From positions 1 through 9,073 of the forward strand of contig CANGCU010000040.1 in the NCBI GenBank assembly GCA_947452355.1: a stretch of 9,073 nucleotides of DNA, given 5' to 3'. Below are positions 1-6,747 of the stretch, in pieces; position 1 is the stretch's first letter; every line of letters begins with the position of its first letter. A program made the position numbers and the translations under genes. Origin of the DNA: Microbacteriaceae bacterium. GTDB lineage: Bacteria > Actinomycetota > Actinomycetes > Actinomycetales > Microbacteriaceae. Below the pieces are notes generated by a model. That model saw only the letters and a list, made by a program, of their open reading frames with translations. It was not told the origin of the DNA and did not search any database.

Positions 1-1682
1 ATGTGGTTGATGTAACGGACCAATCGACGGCAGGAGTTTCACTTTCGGAAATCGATTCCGTGCTCGGTGGAATCCCCGTTCTTACGCCCACTCTCTGGCA
101 ACTCGTTCGATCCGTTTCCGACAGAAATTGCGGTAGCGCAGCCGATGTCCTTCGTGTTGCGATTCCGAAACGTGGCGTGCGTGCAGAGAAGGGTCGTGCC
201 ATTCCCGTGCGAAAGGAATCTGCCGCGCGCCCCTCATCACGTCGTGCGATGGCATTGTCATCCGGAGTGTGTGAAACAGAATCAGGACCCACGACACAGG
301 GCTTTAACGACATCGCACGTCTGGTCCGTTCCGCCGAAGGGGGAGTCATTGTCGTCGTCCCCGACTGGCGTGACCTCGCACTCCTGTCACGCGCATTAGG
401 GGATACCCCTCACGTCGTTTTCGACTCGTCCGGGACGCCATCGGAAAGGTACACGCGGTACCTCGACGTTCTTTCCGGCGACGCAAGGATCGTCATTGGA
501 ACTCGAGCGGCGGTGTACGCGCCGGTGGTCGACCTCGAATTGCTCGTTGTGGTGGATGAATCGGATCCACTCTTGGAAGAACCACACACTCCATACGTGC
601 ACGCCCGAGACGTCGCCGTGATTCGAAATTCGATTGAAGGTGGGGCGCTAGTCTTCGCATCGGTCACCCCGTCGGTTGAATCGGCACGGTTCATTGACAT
701 GGGTTTCATCGACCCGAGTGCGGAACAGCCGAGACGACTACGAATTGTCCTGGCAAATGACACGCCTGACGAGGGTTTCTCGTCGAGAGCGCGCATTCCG
801 GGGTCCGCCTGGGCAATTGTTCGCGATGCGCTGAGCAGAGGCCCAGTACTCGTTCAGGTCTCCCGCCCAGGTTTCACGCCTCAGGTGGTCTGTGCAACGT
901 GTCGGACTCCACACCGCTGCGCACAGTGTCGGTCTCTGTTGTCGGGAAACCGCGAGGGAACTGTGTTCTGTCGAGCGTGCGGTCTCACACCGATCGGCCT
1001 TATGTGCACTCACTGTTCCGGTCGGGAAATCTCGTGGTCGGGAAACGGGTCTGTGCGCACTGCTGAAGAATTGGGGCGAGCGTTTCCCGGAGTCCCGGTG
1101 AGGGTGGCAGACGGAGAGCACAGAACGTTAGAGATCCCTCGACGCCCATCTCTCGTCATCGCAACACGCGGAGCTGAGCCGATTGTCTCAGGTGGGTACG
1201 AAGCGGTCATGATTGTCGACGGAGATAAGGAATTGCAGCGGCCCGGTCTCAGAACCACAGAGAACTGCCTGCGCTGGTGGGGTCATGCTGCGAGTCTGGC
1301 TGCGAACGAAGCGCCAGTCATTCTGGCGAATGTCGAAGGTGCGTTCGCCTCGCAATTCTCTACTAATCAGTGGGAATCGATTGTCGAAACCGAGTTGCGT
1401 GAGCGTCGCGCACTGGGCTTCCCTCCAGCCACTCGGGCCATTGCGGTTCGGGGTGCGGTTAATGACCTCCAGGATGTGCGAAATCTTGACGACGTGAAAC
1501 GACATCGAGTCATCGGGCCAGCACCGGACGGCGAGACGTTCCGGATTGTGATTCTCGCGGATTATCGTTCGGCACCTGAGGCAATATCCGCGATTCGTGC
1601 GCACCTCATCGCAACGAGTTCTAACGGTGTGCGGGTTCACTGCGATGACCTGTCAATCTTCGACGAGGTCGACAATGACTGA
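1..1682 (+). CDS. priA: PriA-type primosomal protein N', helicase motifs degenerate (5' end outside window)
   Basis: This is the C-terminal 559 residues of the replication-restart protein PriA, which in bacteria recognises stalled forks and reloads the replisome. The gene is cut by the window's left edge. The first visible GTG (position 3) is not its start: the actinobacterial match (PVLTPTLWQL, ADVLRVAIPKRG) begins around visible residue 26, so the N-terminal DNA-binding part is missing. Eight zinc-binding cysteines form four C-x2-C pairs (visible residues 297/300, 306/309, 323/326, 335/338), the PriA hallmark. The ATPase core is decayed: no Walker A GxGKT is present before residue 185, the DEEH box reads DESD (185-188), and no QxxGRAGR motif VI is seen (the region reads RWWGHAASL). 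Actinobacterial PriA proteins are known for this loss, so it probably acts as a structural primosome protein. A FPPATR segment lies near the C-terminus. The stop is 12 bases before fmt. Confidence 0.93.
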   Translation, partial: VVDVTDQSTAGVSLSEIDSVLGGIPVLTPTLWQLVRSVSDRNCGSAADVLRVAIPKRGVRAEKGRAIPVRKESAARPSSRRAMALSSGVCETESGPTTQGFNDIARLVRSAEGGVIVVVPDWRDLALLSRALGDTPHVVFDSSGTPSERYTRYLDVLSGDARIVIGTRAAVYAPVVDLELLVVVDESDPLLEEPHTPYVHARDVAVIRNSIEGGALVFASVTPSVESARFIDMGFIDPSAEQPRRLRIVLANDTPDEGFSSRARIPGSAWAIVRDALSRGPVLVQVSRPGFTPQVVCATCRTPHRCAQCRSLLSGNREGTVFCRACGLTPIGLMCTHCSGREISWSGNGSVRTAEELGRAFPGVPVRVADGEHRTLEIPRRPSLVIATRGAEPIVSGGYEAVMIVDGDKELQRPGLRTTENCLRWWGHAASLAANEAPVILANVEGAFASQFSTNQWESIVETELRERRALGFPPATRAIAVRGAVNDLQDVRNLDDVKRHRVIGPAPDGETFRIVILADYRSAPEAISAIRAHLIATSSNGVRVHCDDLSIFDEVDND

Positions 1683-1694
1683 AACAATGAACTT

Positions 1695-2597
1695 ATGAAC
1701 ACGCGAATCGTCTTTGCGGGAAGCCCACAGGTTTCAGTTCACTACCTGACGGCGCTCATCACGTCCGAATTTGATGTGGTCAGCGTGATAACGCGAGAGG
1801 ATTCTCCGCAGGGCCGTAAGCGCGTTGTTGCTCCGACGCCGGTCGCGTTGGCGGCTGTCGAACTAGGAATACCCGTCATCAAAGCGAACACTCTGCGGGA
1901 CGTTGAAATTCCACCCGCTGATCTCGGGATTGTGGTCGCTTACGGAGGACTCGTGCCGGAACGTCTGCTGGACGCTCCAACACGCGGTTGGGTGAACGTT
2001 CATTTCTCGGTGCTGCCCGAATATCGGGGGGCGGCCCCAGTTCAGCGTGCACTGTGGGATGGGCGGGCAGATACCGGCATCACGATTTTTCGACTTGTTC
2101 GGGAACTTGATGCTGGGCCTATCTATTTCTCTCGCTCTATCCCATTTGACCCACACGAGACCGCCAGCGAAGCGCTGGACCGGGTGGCGCAGAATACGAC
2201 AGACGATCTGGTCGCAACCGCTCGTCTTGTGGTCGCGGACGCGCTGCAACCGCATGACCAAGAGGGCGAACCGTCGATGGCGCCCAAATTTTCTCGCGAA
2301 GACGGTCGTATCGACTGGACACTTCCTGCCAGCACTATCGCAACGCGTGTGAGAGCAGTGACGAGCGAACCTGGCGCGTTCACAACACTGGGTGGCGAAC
2401 CATTTGGAATTGTCCGCGCCGCGACTGACCCTGGCGAATCAGTTGGCGTTGGTCGGGTGGTGATGAGCAACGATCGAGTTGTCACTGGGACGGGTGACGG
2501 CAACGTTGAGCTCATCGACGTAAAGCCCGCAGGCAAGGCTGTCATGGCCGCAACCGATTGGTGGCGTGGGGTTCGCGATACGGTGACTTTCGAGTGA
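1695..2597 (+). CDS. fmt: Methionyl-tRNA formyltransferase
   Basis: Fmt transfers a formyl group from 10-formyltetrahydrofolate to the amino group of Met-tRNA(fMet), making the initiator tRNA in the cytosol. The product is 300 residues, slightly shorter than the roughly 315 of E. coli. The N-terminal formyltransferase fold starts with RIVFAGSP. The catalytic Asn, His and Asp appear as N101, H103 and D139, in NVHFSVLPEYRGAAPVQ and ELDAGPIY, with the same spacing as E. coli N106/H108/D144. The C-terminal tRNA-binding domain ends with KPAGKAVMAATDWWRG (278-292). ATG 1695 puts the protein start exactly at the conserved beta strand. No good Shine-Dalgarno sequence is seen before it; the 12-base gap after priA suggests translation relies on coupling. 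The stop codon TGA overlaps a possible GTG start of rsmB. Confidence 0.97.
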   Translation: MNTRIVFAGSPQVSVHYLTALITSEFDVVSVITREDSPQGRKRVVAPTPVALAAVELGIPVIKANTLRDVEIPPADLGIVVAYGGLVPERLLDAPTRGWVNVHFSVLPEYRGAAPVQRALWDGRADTGITIFRLVRELDAGPIYFSRSIPFDPHETASEALDRVAQNTTDDLVATARLVVADALQPHDQEGEPSMAPKFSREDGRIDWTLPASTIATRVRAVTSEPGAFTTLGGEPFGIVRAATDPGESVGVGRVVMSNDRVVTGTGDGNVELIDVKPAGKAVMAATDWWRGVRDTVTFE

Positions 2598-2599
2598 AG

Positions 2600-3925
2600 A
2601 TGGGAGCCCGCGAGGTTGCGGTGAGTGTGGTCGCCCTCGTTCGATCCGACGACGCGTACTCGAACCTGCTACTGCCCGACGCGATTCGCCGGGCCTCGCT
2701 CAGTCCACGTGATTCCGGTCACGCGACCGATCTGACGTATGGGGCGCTTCGCTGGAGAGGCTATGTCGACGCCGTTCTCGGGTTGTGTGTGAGAGGGTCT
2801 CTCGCCAGGGTTGATGACGACGTGTTCGATCTCTTGCGAGTCGCGGGTTACGAGCTGCTCATTCGACAAGAGCCTCCCCACGTCATCAACGAATGGGTTT
2901 CGTTGACTAAAAAACTGTTTCCGCGGGCGTCCGGCTTCGTCAACGGAACTCTTCGCACCCTCTCCCGAGCCACGCCCAAAGACTGGCGATCCAGGGTTGT
3001 CGAGGGAATGAGTCAGGTTGACGCGCGTTCGGCACTCACGTCTCATCCACGGTGGATTGTCGACGTCTTCACCGATCTGGTAGGTCAATCGGAAGTCGAC
3101 GCACTACTGGACGCGGACAACTTACCGCCGGTACCAACATTGATCGCCCTCCCAGGATTGACCGCCATGCCTGCCGGGGCGATACGAACACCGTATTCCC
3201 CCTTTGGATTCCGCTCGTCTGGAGGTGCTCTCGGATCAGTTTCAGGGATCGCCGAAGGCATCGTGCGAGTTCAAGATGAGGGGTCGCAGTTGGCCGCTCT
3301 CGCGTTGACGGAATGTTCGTCGATTGTCGCGGGGGAGCGATGGCTCGATCTCTGTGCTGGACCAGGAGGAAAGACGGCGTTGCTCGCCTCAATCGGACTT
3401 CCACTCGGAGTTTCTCTGACGGCAAATGAGCGCCAACCACACCGCGCCGAGTTGGTTCGTCAATCCGTAAAACCTTTCACAGGTCAGGTTGAGGTCCTCG
3501 TAAACGATGGACGCGTGTTGTGTGAAGAAAACCCGTCACGTTTCGACCGTATTTTGGTTGATGCGCCATGCACGGGCTTGGGAGCGTTGCGGCGTCGGCC
3601 TGAATCGAGGTGGCGGAAAAGTTTCGATGACCTCGCCGAGCTGGTTCCTCTGCAACGGTCCCTCTTGAGCGCAGCGCTCGGCGCCGTGCGTGTTGGTGGT
3701 CACGTGGCTTACGTCACATGCTCGCCCCATCCCGCCGAAACGACAGAGGTCATCGATGCAGTACTCGCCGAACACCCCGAGGCAGAACGAATCGACACTG
3801 CACCGATAATCGAAAAGATTGCACCCGGGCTCGCGGACGCGCGCAGGGGGACAGCCGCCCAGTTATACCCACACCGCCACGACACCGACGCGATGTTCAT
3901 CCAATTGATTCGGCGAACGCGATAG
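2600..3925 (+). CDS. rsmB: 16S rRNA (cytosine-967 C5) methyltransferase RsmB (Sun/Fmu)
   Basis: RsmB uses S-adenosylmethionine to make m5C967 in 16S rRNA. From ATG 2600 the product is 441 residues. Residues about 1-140 form the NusB-like RNA-binding domain (REVAVSVVALVRSDDAYSN at the start, LTYGALRW, PPHVINEWVSL, FVNGTLR). The C-terminal half is the methyltransferase: motif I LDLCAGPGGKT (D250), motif IV DAPCTGLGALRRRPE with catalytic-type C324, and motif VI YVTCSPHPAE with C374. The two cysteines are the pair expected of m5C RNA methyltransferases. The open frame extends upstream to ATG 2558 inside fmt, but those 14 extra residues precede the conserved start. GTG 2594, which overlaps the fmt stop as GTGA, is a real alternative and would add two residues. 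The gene is translationally coupled to fmt and followed 10 bases later by rpe. Confidence 0.95.
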   Translation: MGAREVAVSVVALVRSDDAYSNLLLPDAIRRASLSPRDSGHATDLTYGALRWRGYVDAVLGLCVRGSLARVDDDVFDLLRVAGYELLIRQEPPHVINEWVSLTKKLFPRASGFVNGTLRTLSRATPKDWRSRVVEGMSQVDARSALTSHPRWIVDVFTDLVGQSEVDALLDADNLPPVPTLIALPGLTAMPAGAIRTPYSPFGFRSSGGALGSVSGIAEGIVRVQDEGSQLAALALTECSSIVAGERWLDLCAGPGGKTALLASIGLPLGVSLTANERQPHRAELVRQSVKPFTGQVEVLVNDGRVLCEENPSRFDRILVDAPCTGLGALRRRPESRWRKSFDDLAELVPLQRSLLSAALGAVRVGGHVAYVTCSPHPAETTEVIDAVLAEHPEAERIDTAPIIEKIAPGLADARRGTAAQLYPHRHDTDAMFIQLIRRTR

Positions 3926-3935
3926 CCTGACGCCA

Positions 3936-4616
3936 ATGACCGTTCGAATAAACCCCAGCATTCTCAGCGCGGATTTCGCGAATATTGAGCGTGAGTTGAC
4001 GAGAATCGACAACGCCGATTTCGTCCACGTCGATGTCATGGATAACCATTTTGTTCCGAATCTGACTTTTGGACTCCAAATGGTGTCCCGAATTAAAGCA
4101 ACATCGCCAGTACCGCTGGACGTGCACCTGATGATTTCGGATCAAGATCGTTGGGCGCCCGGATACGCGGAATTAGGCGCCGAGTCCGTGACACTCCACG
4201 TCGAAGCGACCTCGGACCCCGTGGGGACCGCCGCTCGAATCCGCGCAATCGGTTCGCGGGTGGGAATTGCACTGAAACCGGGTACACCGTTCGCAACAAT
4301 CGAAGACATCGCTCATCACTTCGACCAAATCCTCGTCATGACCGTTGAGCCTGGTTTTGGCGGACAGGCCTTCATGAAGGACCAAATGGCCACCGTTCGA
4401 GATGTCGCAGCATTCCGCTCGAAGCGCGGAACCGATTGGTGGATTCAGGTCGACGGCGGTGTTGACCCAACGACCATAGAATTCGCCGCGGAAGCCGGTG
4501 CCGACACCTTCGTTGCCGGATCCGCTGTCTATGGAACGGACAATCCGGCTTTTGCCATCGAGAATCTTCGTAAGATTGCTCGAGACCATTCACACCACGA
4601 GGAGCCACATGTCTAA
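3936..4616 (+). CDS. rpe: Ribulose-phosphate 3-epimerase
   Basis: Rpe interconverts D-ribulose 5-phosphate and D-xylulose 5-phosphate in the non-oxidative pentose phosphate pathway (cytosolic TIM barrel). The product is 226 residues, the normal length. The order of motifs is intact: NPSILSADF (S8), HVDVMDNHFVPN with metal ligands H31 and D33, LDVHLMI with H64, ALKPGTP, MTVEPGFGGQAF, and QVDGGVD with the general acid/base D173, followed by the phosphate-binding AGSAVYG. The ATG at 3936 places the conserved beta-1 strand at residues 4-9, so it is a good start, although no Shine-Dalgarno sequence is visible in the 10-base gap after rsmB. The last eight bases overlap the start of the FKBP gene. 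Of 13 Arg codons, five are CGA. Confidence 0.97.
   Translation: MTVRINPSILSADFANIERELTRIDNADFVHVDVMDNHFVPNLTFGLQMVSRIKATSPVPLDVHLMISDQDRWAPGYAELGAESVTLHVEATSDPVGTAARIRAIGSRVGIALKPGTPFATIEDIAHHFDQILVMTVEPGFGGQAFMKDQMATVRDVAAFRSKRGTDWWIQVDGGVDPTTIEFAAEAGADTFVAGSAVYGTDNPAFAIENLRKIARDHSHHEEPHV
4599..4604 (+). promoter_or_regulatory. Ribosome binding site of the FKBP gene
   Basis: GAGGAG lies four bases before ATG 4609, inside the last codons of rpe. It decides the start of the isomerase gene: the open frame continues upstream to 4498 within rpe, but only this ATG has a strong binding site. Confidence 0.75.
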
Positions 4617-4965
4617 ACCGGAAATCGAACCCATGATGGGCGACGAGCCAACTGAGTTGATCATCGAAGACATCACCGTCGGCGACGGCGAGGAAGCGAC
4701 CGCTGGCGCCAGCGTCGAAGTTCACTACGTTGGCGTCACCTTCGAGGGTGAGGAATTCGATGCCTCGTGGAACAGAGGCTCAAGCATCGAATTCCCCTTG
4801 AACGGTCTCATTCGCGGATGGCAAGAGGGGATTCCTGGCATGAAGGTTGGGGGTCGTCGCAAGTTGGTTTGCCCACCACTCTGGGCCTATGGTCCTGCAG
4901 GTAGCGGGCATCACCTCTCGGGACAAACGCTTATCTTCGTCATCGACCTTCTCGCCATTCGCTAG
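4609..4965 (+). CDS. FKBP-type peptidyl-prolyl cis-trans isomerase (cytoplasmic)
   Basis: A single-domain FK506-binding-protein-type isomerase of 118 residues, expected to speed up Xaa-Pro isomerisation during protein folding. Residues 1-20 are an acidic, unstructured-looking tail; there is no signal peptide, lipobox or membrane segment, so it should be cytosolic. The FKBP12 pocket residues are all recognisable with near-identical spacing: Y40 (VHYVG), F50 and D51 (EEFDASWNRG), L67, I68 and W71 (LNGLIRGWQ), Y94 (WAYG) and F110 (LIFVIDLL). This predicts an active enzyme. GSGHHLSGQTL before the last strand matches the actinobacterial small FKBPs. ATG 4609 overlaps the rpe stop by eight bases and has GAGGAG four bases upstream. 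Its place between rpe and trpE is not the arrangement I would expect in relatives, where histidine or riboflavin genes often follow rpe. Which substrate it folds cannot be told. Confidence 0.94.
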   Translation: MSKPEIEPMMGDEPTELIIEDITVGDGEEATAGASVEVHYVGVTFEGEEFDASWNRGSSIEFPLNGLIRGWQEGIPGMKVGGRRKLVCPPLWAYGPAGSGHHLSGQTLIFVIDLLAIR

Positions 4966-4981
4966 GCGGTCCGCAAAGCGA
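4959..4981 (+). promoter_or_regulatory. Imperfect hairpin between FKBP gene and trpE
   Basis: An outer stem TCGCT (4959-4963) pairs with AGCGA (4977-4981). After a two-by-two internal loop, an inner stem GCG (4966-4968) pairs with CGC (4972-4974) around a three-base loop. It spans the stop codon of the FKBP gene and ends three bases before the trpE ribosome binding site. No U-tract follows, so it is not an obvious intrinsic terminator. It might influence trpE translation or protect an mRNA end. It is short and could be chance. Confidence 0.35.
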
Positions 4982-4983
4982 TC

Positions 4984-4989
4984 GGTGAT
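4984..4989 (+). promoter_or_regulatory. Ribosome binding site of trpE
   Basis: GGTGAT matches the 3' part of the full anti-SD complement (GGAGGTGATC). The GG ends seven bases before ATG 4993, the normal distance. It supports ATG 4993 as the trpE start and follows the hairpin directly. Confidence 0.55.
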
Positions 4990-4992
4990 TAC

Positions 4993-6504
4993 ATGACAAC
5001 AACAAGGGCTCAATTCGATAGCGCCCTCTCGGCGGGTCCGGTGGTCACTGTGATCCGTTCAGTCTTCGTTGATTCCGTCACTCCCGTCGCGTTGTATTCC
5101 CACCTGACACAGTCAAAGCCGGGCACTTTTCTTCTAGAGTCCGCCGAACAGGGTGGAATCTGGTCTCGTTATTCCTTCGTCGGGCTGTCGTCGTGGGGTT
5201 GCCTCACCGAAGCTGCTGGTGAGTCGGTGTGGCTGGATTACGGGTTGTCCGCGACGGACGCTTTCGCGGGCGCACTGCCCACTTCTCGCCTCGACGCGCT
5301 GGACGCGCTTTACGCGCGATGGGCTTCACCCGTTTCCAGCGAACTTCCGCCTCTCACGTCTGGCCTGGTTGGCTATCTCGGATGGAACACGGTTCGTGAG
5401 CTCGAAGACCTTCCTGCAACGGTCACCGATGAATCCGAATTGCCCGAGCAATCCATGATGTTTGTGCGCGACTTGCTGGTTTTCGACCACAGAACCTCGT
5501 TGCTACACATCTCAACCGCAGTACTGGCGACCGATGACCCAGACACACTCTGGAACGCGGCACAAGCTCGGCTCGACGACATCTCGTCGAGGTTGCGCAC
5601 AGCGGTTTCACTGTCGCCGCTCAGCCCGCCGACGACTAATGAACTAGTCCTCAACGGTCGAACACCACGCGAGGACTTCCTCGAATCGGTCATTGCATCG
5701 CAGAAATACATTCGGGACGGCGACATCTTCCAAGTAGTCATTTCCCAACGATTCGATGTGGACGTCTCAGCAACGAGCGTCGACGTTTATCGAATGTTGC
5801 GCGCACTGAATCCATCACCGTATATGTACTTGTTGGCGTTGGAAACTCCAAGCGGTTCAACTTTCGACGTCGTTGGGTCGTCCCCAGAAGCGCTCGTGAA
5901 GGTCGACAACGGTCGTGTGTTCAGCCATCCCATTGCGGGGAGCCGGCCGCGCGGTGATACCCCCGAACGCGATAGCCACCTCGCGGAGGGACTCCTGGCT
6001 GACGATAAGGAACGTGCGGAGCACCTCATGCTTGTCGACCTCGCCCGCAACGACCTTTCCCGCGTCTGCACACCAGGGTCGGTCGAGGTCACCGAATTCA
6101 TGAACGTCGAACGTTTTTCCCACATCATGCACTTGGTCTCCAGTGTCGAAGGTGATCTCGCGGCTGGGTCGACGCCCATCGATGTCTTTCGAGCCACTTT
6201 CCCGGCGGGGACGTTGTCGGGGGCGCCAAAGCCGCGAGCCTTGGAAATCATCGGCGAGTTGGAGCCCGTCGGTCGTGGGATCTACGGAGGAGTCGTCGGG
6301 TACATCGGATTCGGAGGCGATTCCGATCTCGCAATCGCCATTCGAACGGCCGTGCTCTCGGGCGGAAAAGCCTCGGTTCAGGCTGGTGCGGGTATCGTCG
6401 CCGATTCGGTGCCGGAAAGCGAATTCGATGAAACCGTCACCAAAGCGTCAGCACCACTGCGTGCAATCGGCGCCGCGAACGCACTACGGCTCGCGCTAGA
6501 CTGA
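4993..6504 (+). CDS. trpE: Anthranilate synthase component I
   Basis: TrpE converts chorismate and ammonia to anthranilate, the first committed step of tryptophan synthesis; ammonia normally comes from TrpG, which is not in the window. The product is 503 residues, full length. The N-terminal half carries the tryptophan feedback site LLES (47-50, S50), so allosteric inhibition by tryptophan is expected. The C-terminal chorismate-binding domain shows NPSPYMYLL, GSSPEALV, HPIAGSRPRG (from H312), LVDLARNDLSRV, FSHIMHLVS, GTLSGAPKPRA (from G406), GIYGGVVGY and AGAGIVADSVPESE. All of these are typical of TrpE, and the LLES motif with the trp neighbours argues against PabB. Only 27 bases separate it from the FKBP gene, too few for a tryptophan-rich leader peptide plus attenuator. 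The start has GGTGAT at proper distance. Confidence 0.96.
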   Translation: MTTTRAQFDSALSAGPVVTVIRSVFVDSVTPVALYSHLTQSKPGTFLLESAEQGGIWSRYSFVGLSSWGCLTEAAGESVWLDYGLSATDAFAGALPTSRLDALDALYARWASPVSSELPPLTSGLVGYLGWNTVRELEDLPATVTDESELPEQSMMFVRDLLVFDHRTSLLHISTAVLATDDPDTLWNAAQARLDDISSRLRTAVSLSPLSPPTTNELVLNGRTPREDFLESVIASQKYIRDGDIFQVVISQRFDVDVSATSVDVYRMLRALNPSPYMYLLALETPSGSTFDVVGSSPEALVKVDNGRVFSHPIAGSRPRGDTPERDSHLAEGLLADDKERAEHLMLVDLARNDLSRVCTPGSVEVTEFMNVERFSHIMHLVSSVEGDLAAGSTPIDVFRATFPAGTLSGAPKPRALEIIGELEPVGRGIYGGVVGYIGFGGDSDLAIAIRTAVLSGGKASVQAGAGIVADSVPESEFDETVTKASAPLRAIGAANALRLALD

Positions 6505-6508
6505 CGCT

Positions 6509-6514
6509 AGGAGG
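6509..6514 (+). promoter_or_regulatory. Consensus ribosome binding site of the small membrane protein
   Basis: AGGAGG lies six bases before ATG 6521 and continues into a purine run (AAGAA). It is the best Shine-Dalgarno match in the window, implying strong translation of the 74-residue protein. Confidence 0.85.
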
Positions 6515-6520
6515 AAGAAC

Positions 6521-6745
6521 ATGAACGACGCCCACGACCCCGGACACGGATCATCCCCCGCAGCATGGACGGGAACCACGATCATGCTTGTGGGAGTTGC
6601 CATCGGCACGCTGTTCTTCTGGCTGGACCAACCCACTCTGGTGTGGGCGAGCGCATCGCTTCTTGTTATCGGACCAATCGTTGGAACCATCATGGCGAAA
6701 TCGGGTTACGGCGTCGGCGGTTCGAAGACCAAGGCTCCGCACTAG
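6521..6745 (+). CDS. Small two-helix membrane protein of actinobacterial trp operons (HGxSPAAWT type, probably DUF6704)
   Basis: A 74-residue protein of unknown function. The N-terminal 15 residues are polar and histidine-bearing (H5, H9), leading into HGSSPAAWTG. Two hydrophobic helices follow, about residues 17-36 (IMLVGVAIGTLFFW core) and 41-59 (WASASLLVIGPIVG core), joined by a tight DQPT turn. The tail is short and basic (AKSGYGVGGSKTK), which suggests both ends face the cytoplasm. From memory it matches the small HGx membrane proteins found between trpE and trpC in Microbacteriaceae and related groups; the DUF6704 assignment is likely but not verified. It has three Trp residues (16, 34, 42), a high density for the product of a trp operon. 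The start is fixed by a consensus binding site, and the stop is two bases before trpC, so trpC translation is probably coupled to it. A regulatory or transport role is only conjecture. Confidence 0.88.
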   Translation: MNDAHDPGHGSSPAAWTGTTIMLVGVAIGTLFFWLDQPTLVWASASLLVIGPIVGTIMAKSGYGVGGSKTKAPH

Positions 6746-6747
6746 TC

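Noticed and set aside
410..796. Minus-strand open frame of 128 residues opposite priA
   Set aside because: Shadow of the priA frame: low-complexity Ser/Thr/Arg composition and no family signature.
2558..2599. ATG 2558 as start of rsmB
   Set aside because: It lies inside fmt and adds 14 residues before the conserved NusB-like start; ATG 2600 or GTG 2594 fits the family and the junction better.
4552..4576. Possible promoter for FKBP-trp genes (TTGCCA ... TAAGAT)
   Set aside because: The two boxes are only 13 bases apart, and both lie in well-conserved rpe coding sequence, so the match is not convincing.
4498..4608. ATG 4498 as start of the FKBP gene
   Set aside because: The extra 37 residues come from another frame of rpe. 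The strong GAGGAG before ATG 4609 and the family length favour the shorter protein.
5787..6251. Minus-strand open frame of 154 residues opposite trpE
   Set aside because: Its product is a Ser/Arg-rich sequence typical of the antisense shadow of a coding gene, with no recognisable domain.
6494..6510. Repeat of CGCTAG at the end of trpE (6494-6499 and 6505-6510)
   Set aside because: Six-base direct repeat, one copy inside the coding sequence; expected by chance and without further copies nearby.
6565..6747. In-frame upstream extension of trpC with an ATG at 6565
   Set aside because: It would overlap almost the whole small membrane protein gene, adds 61 residues with no resemblance to TrpC, and has no ribosome binding site. 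GTG 6748 gives the normal family length.
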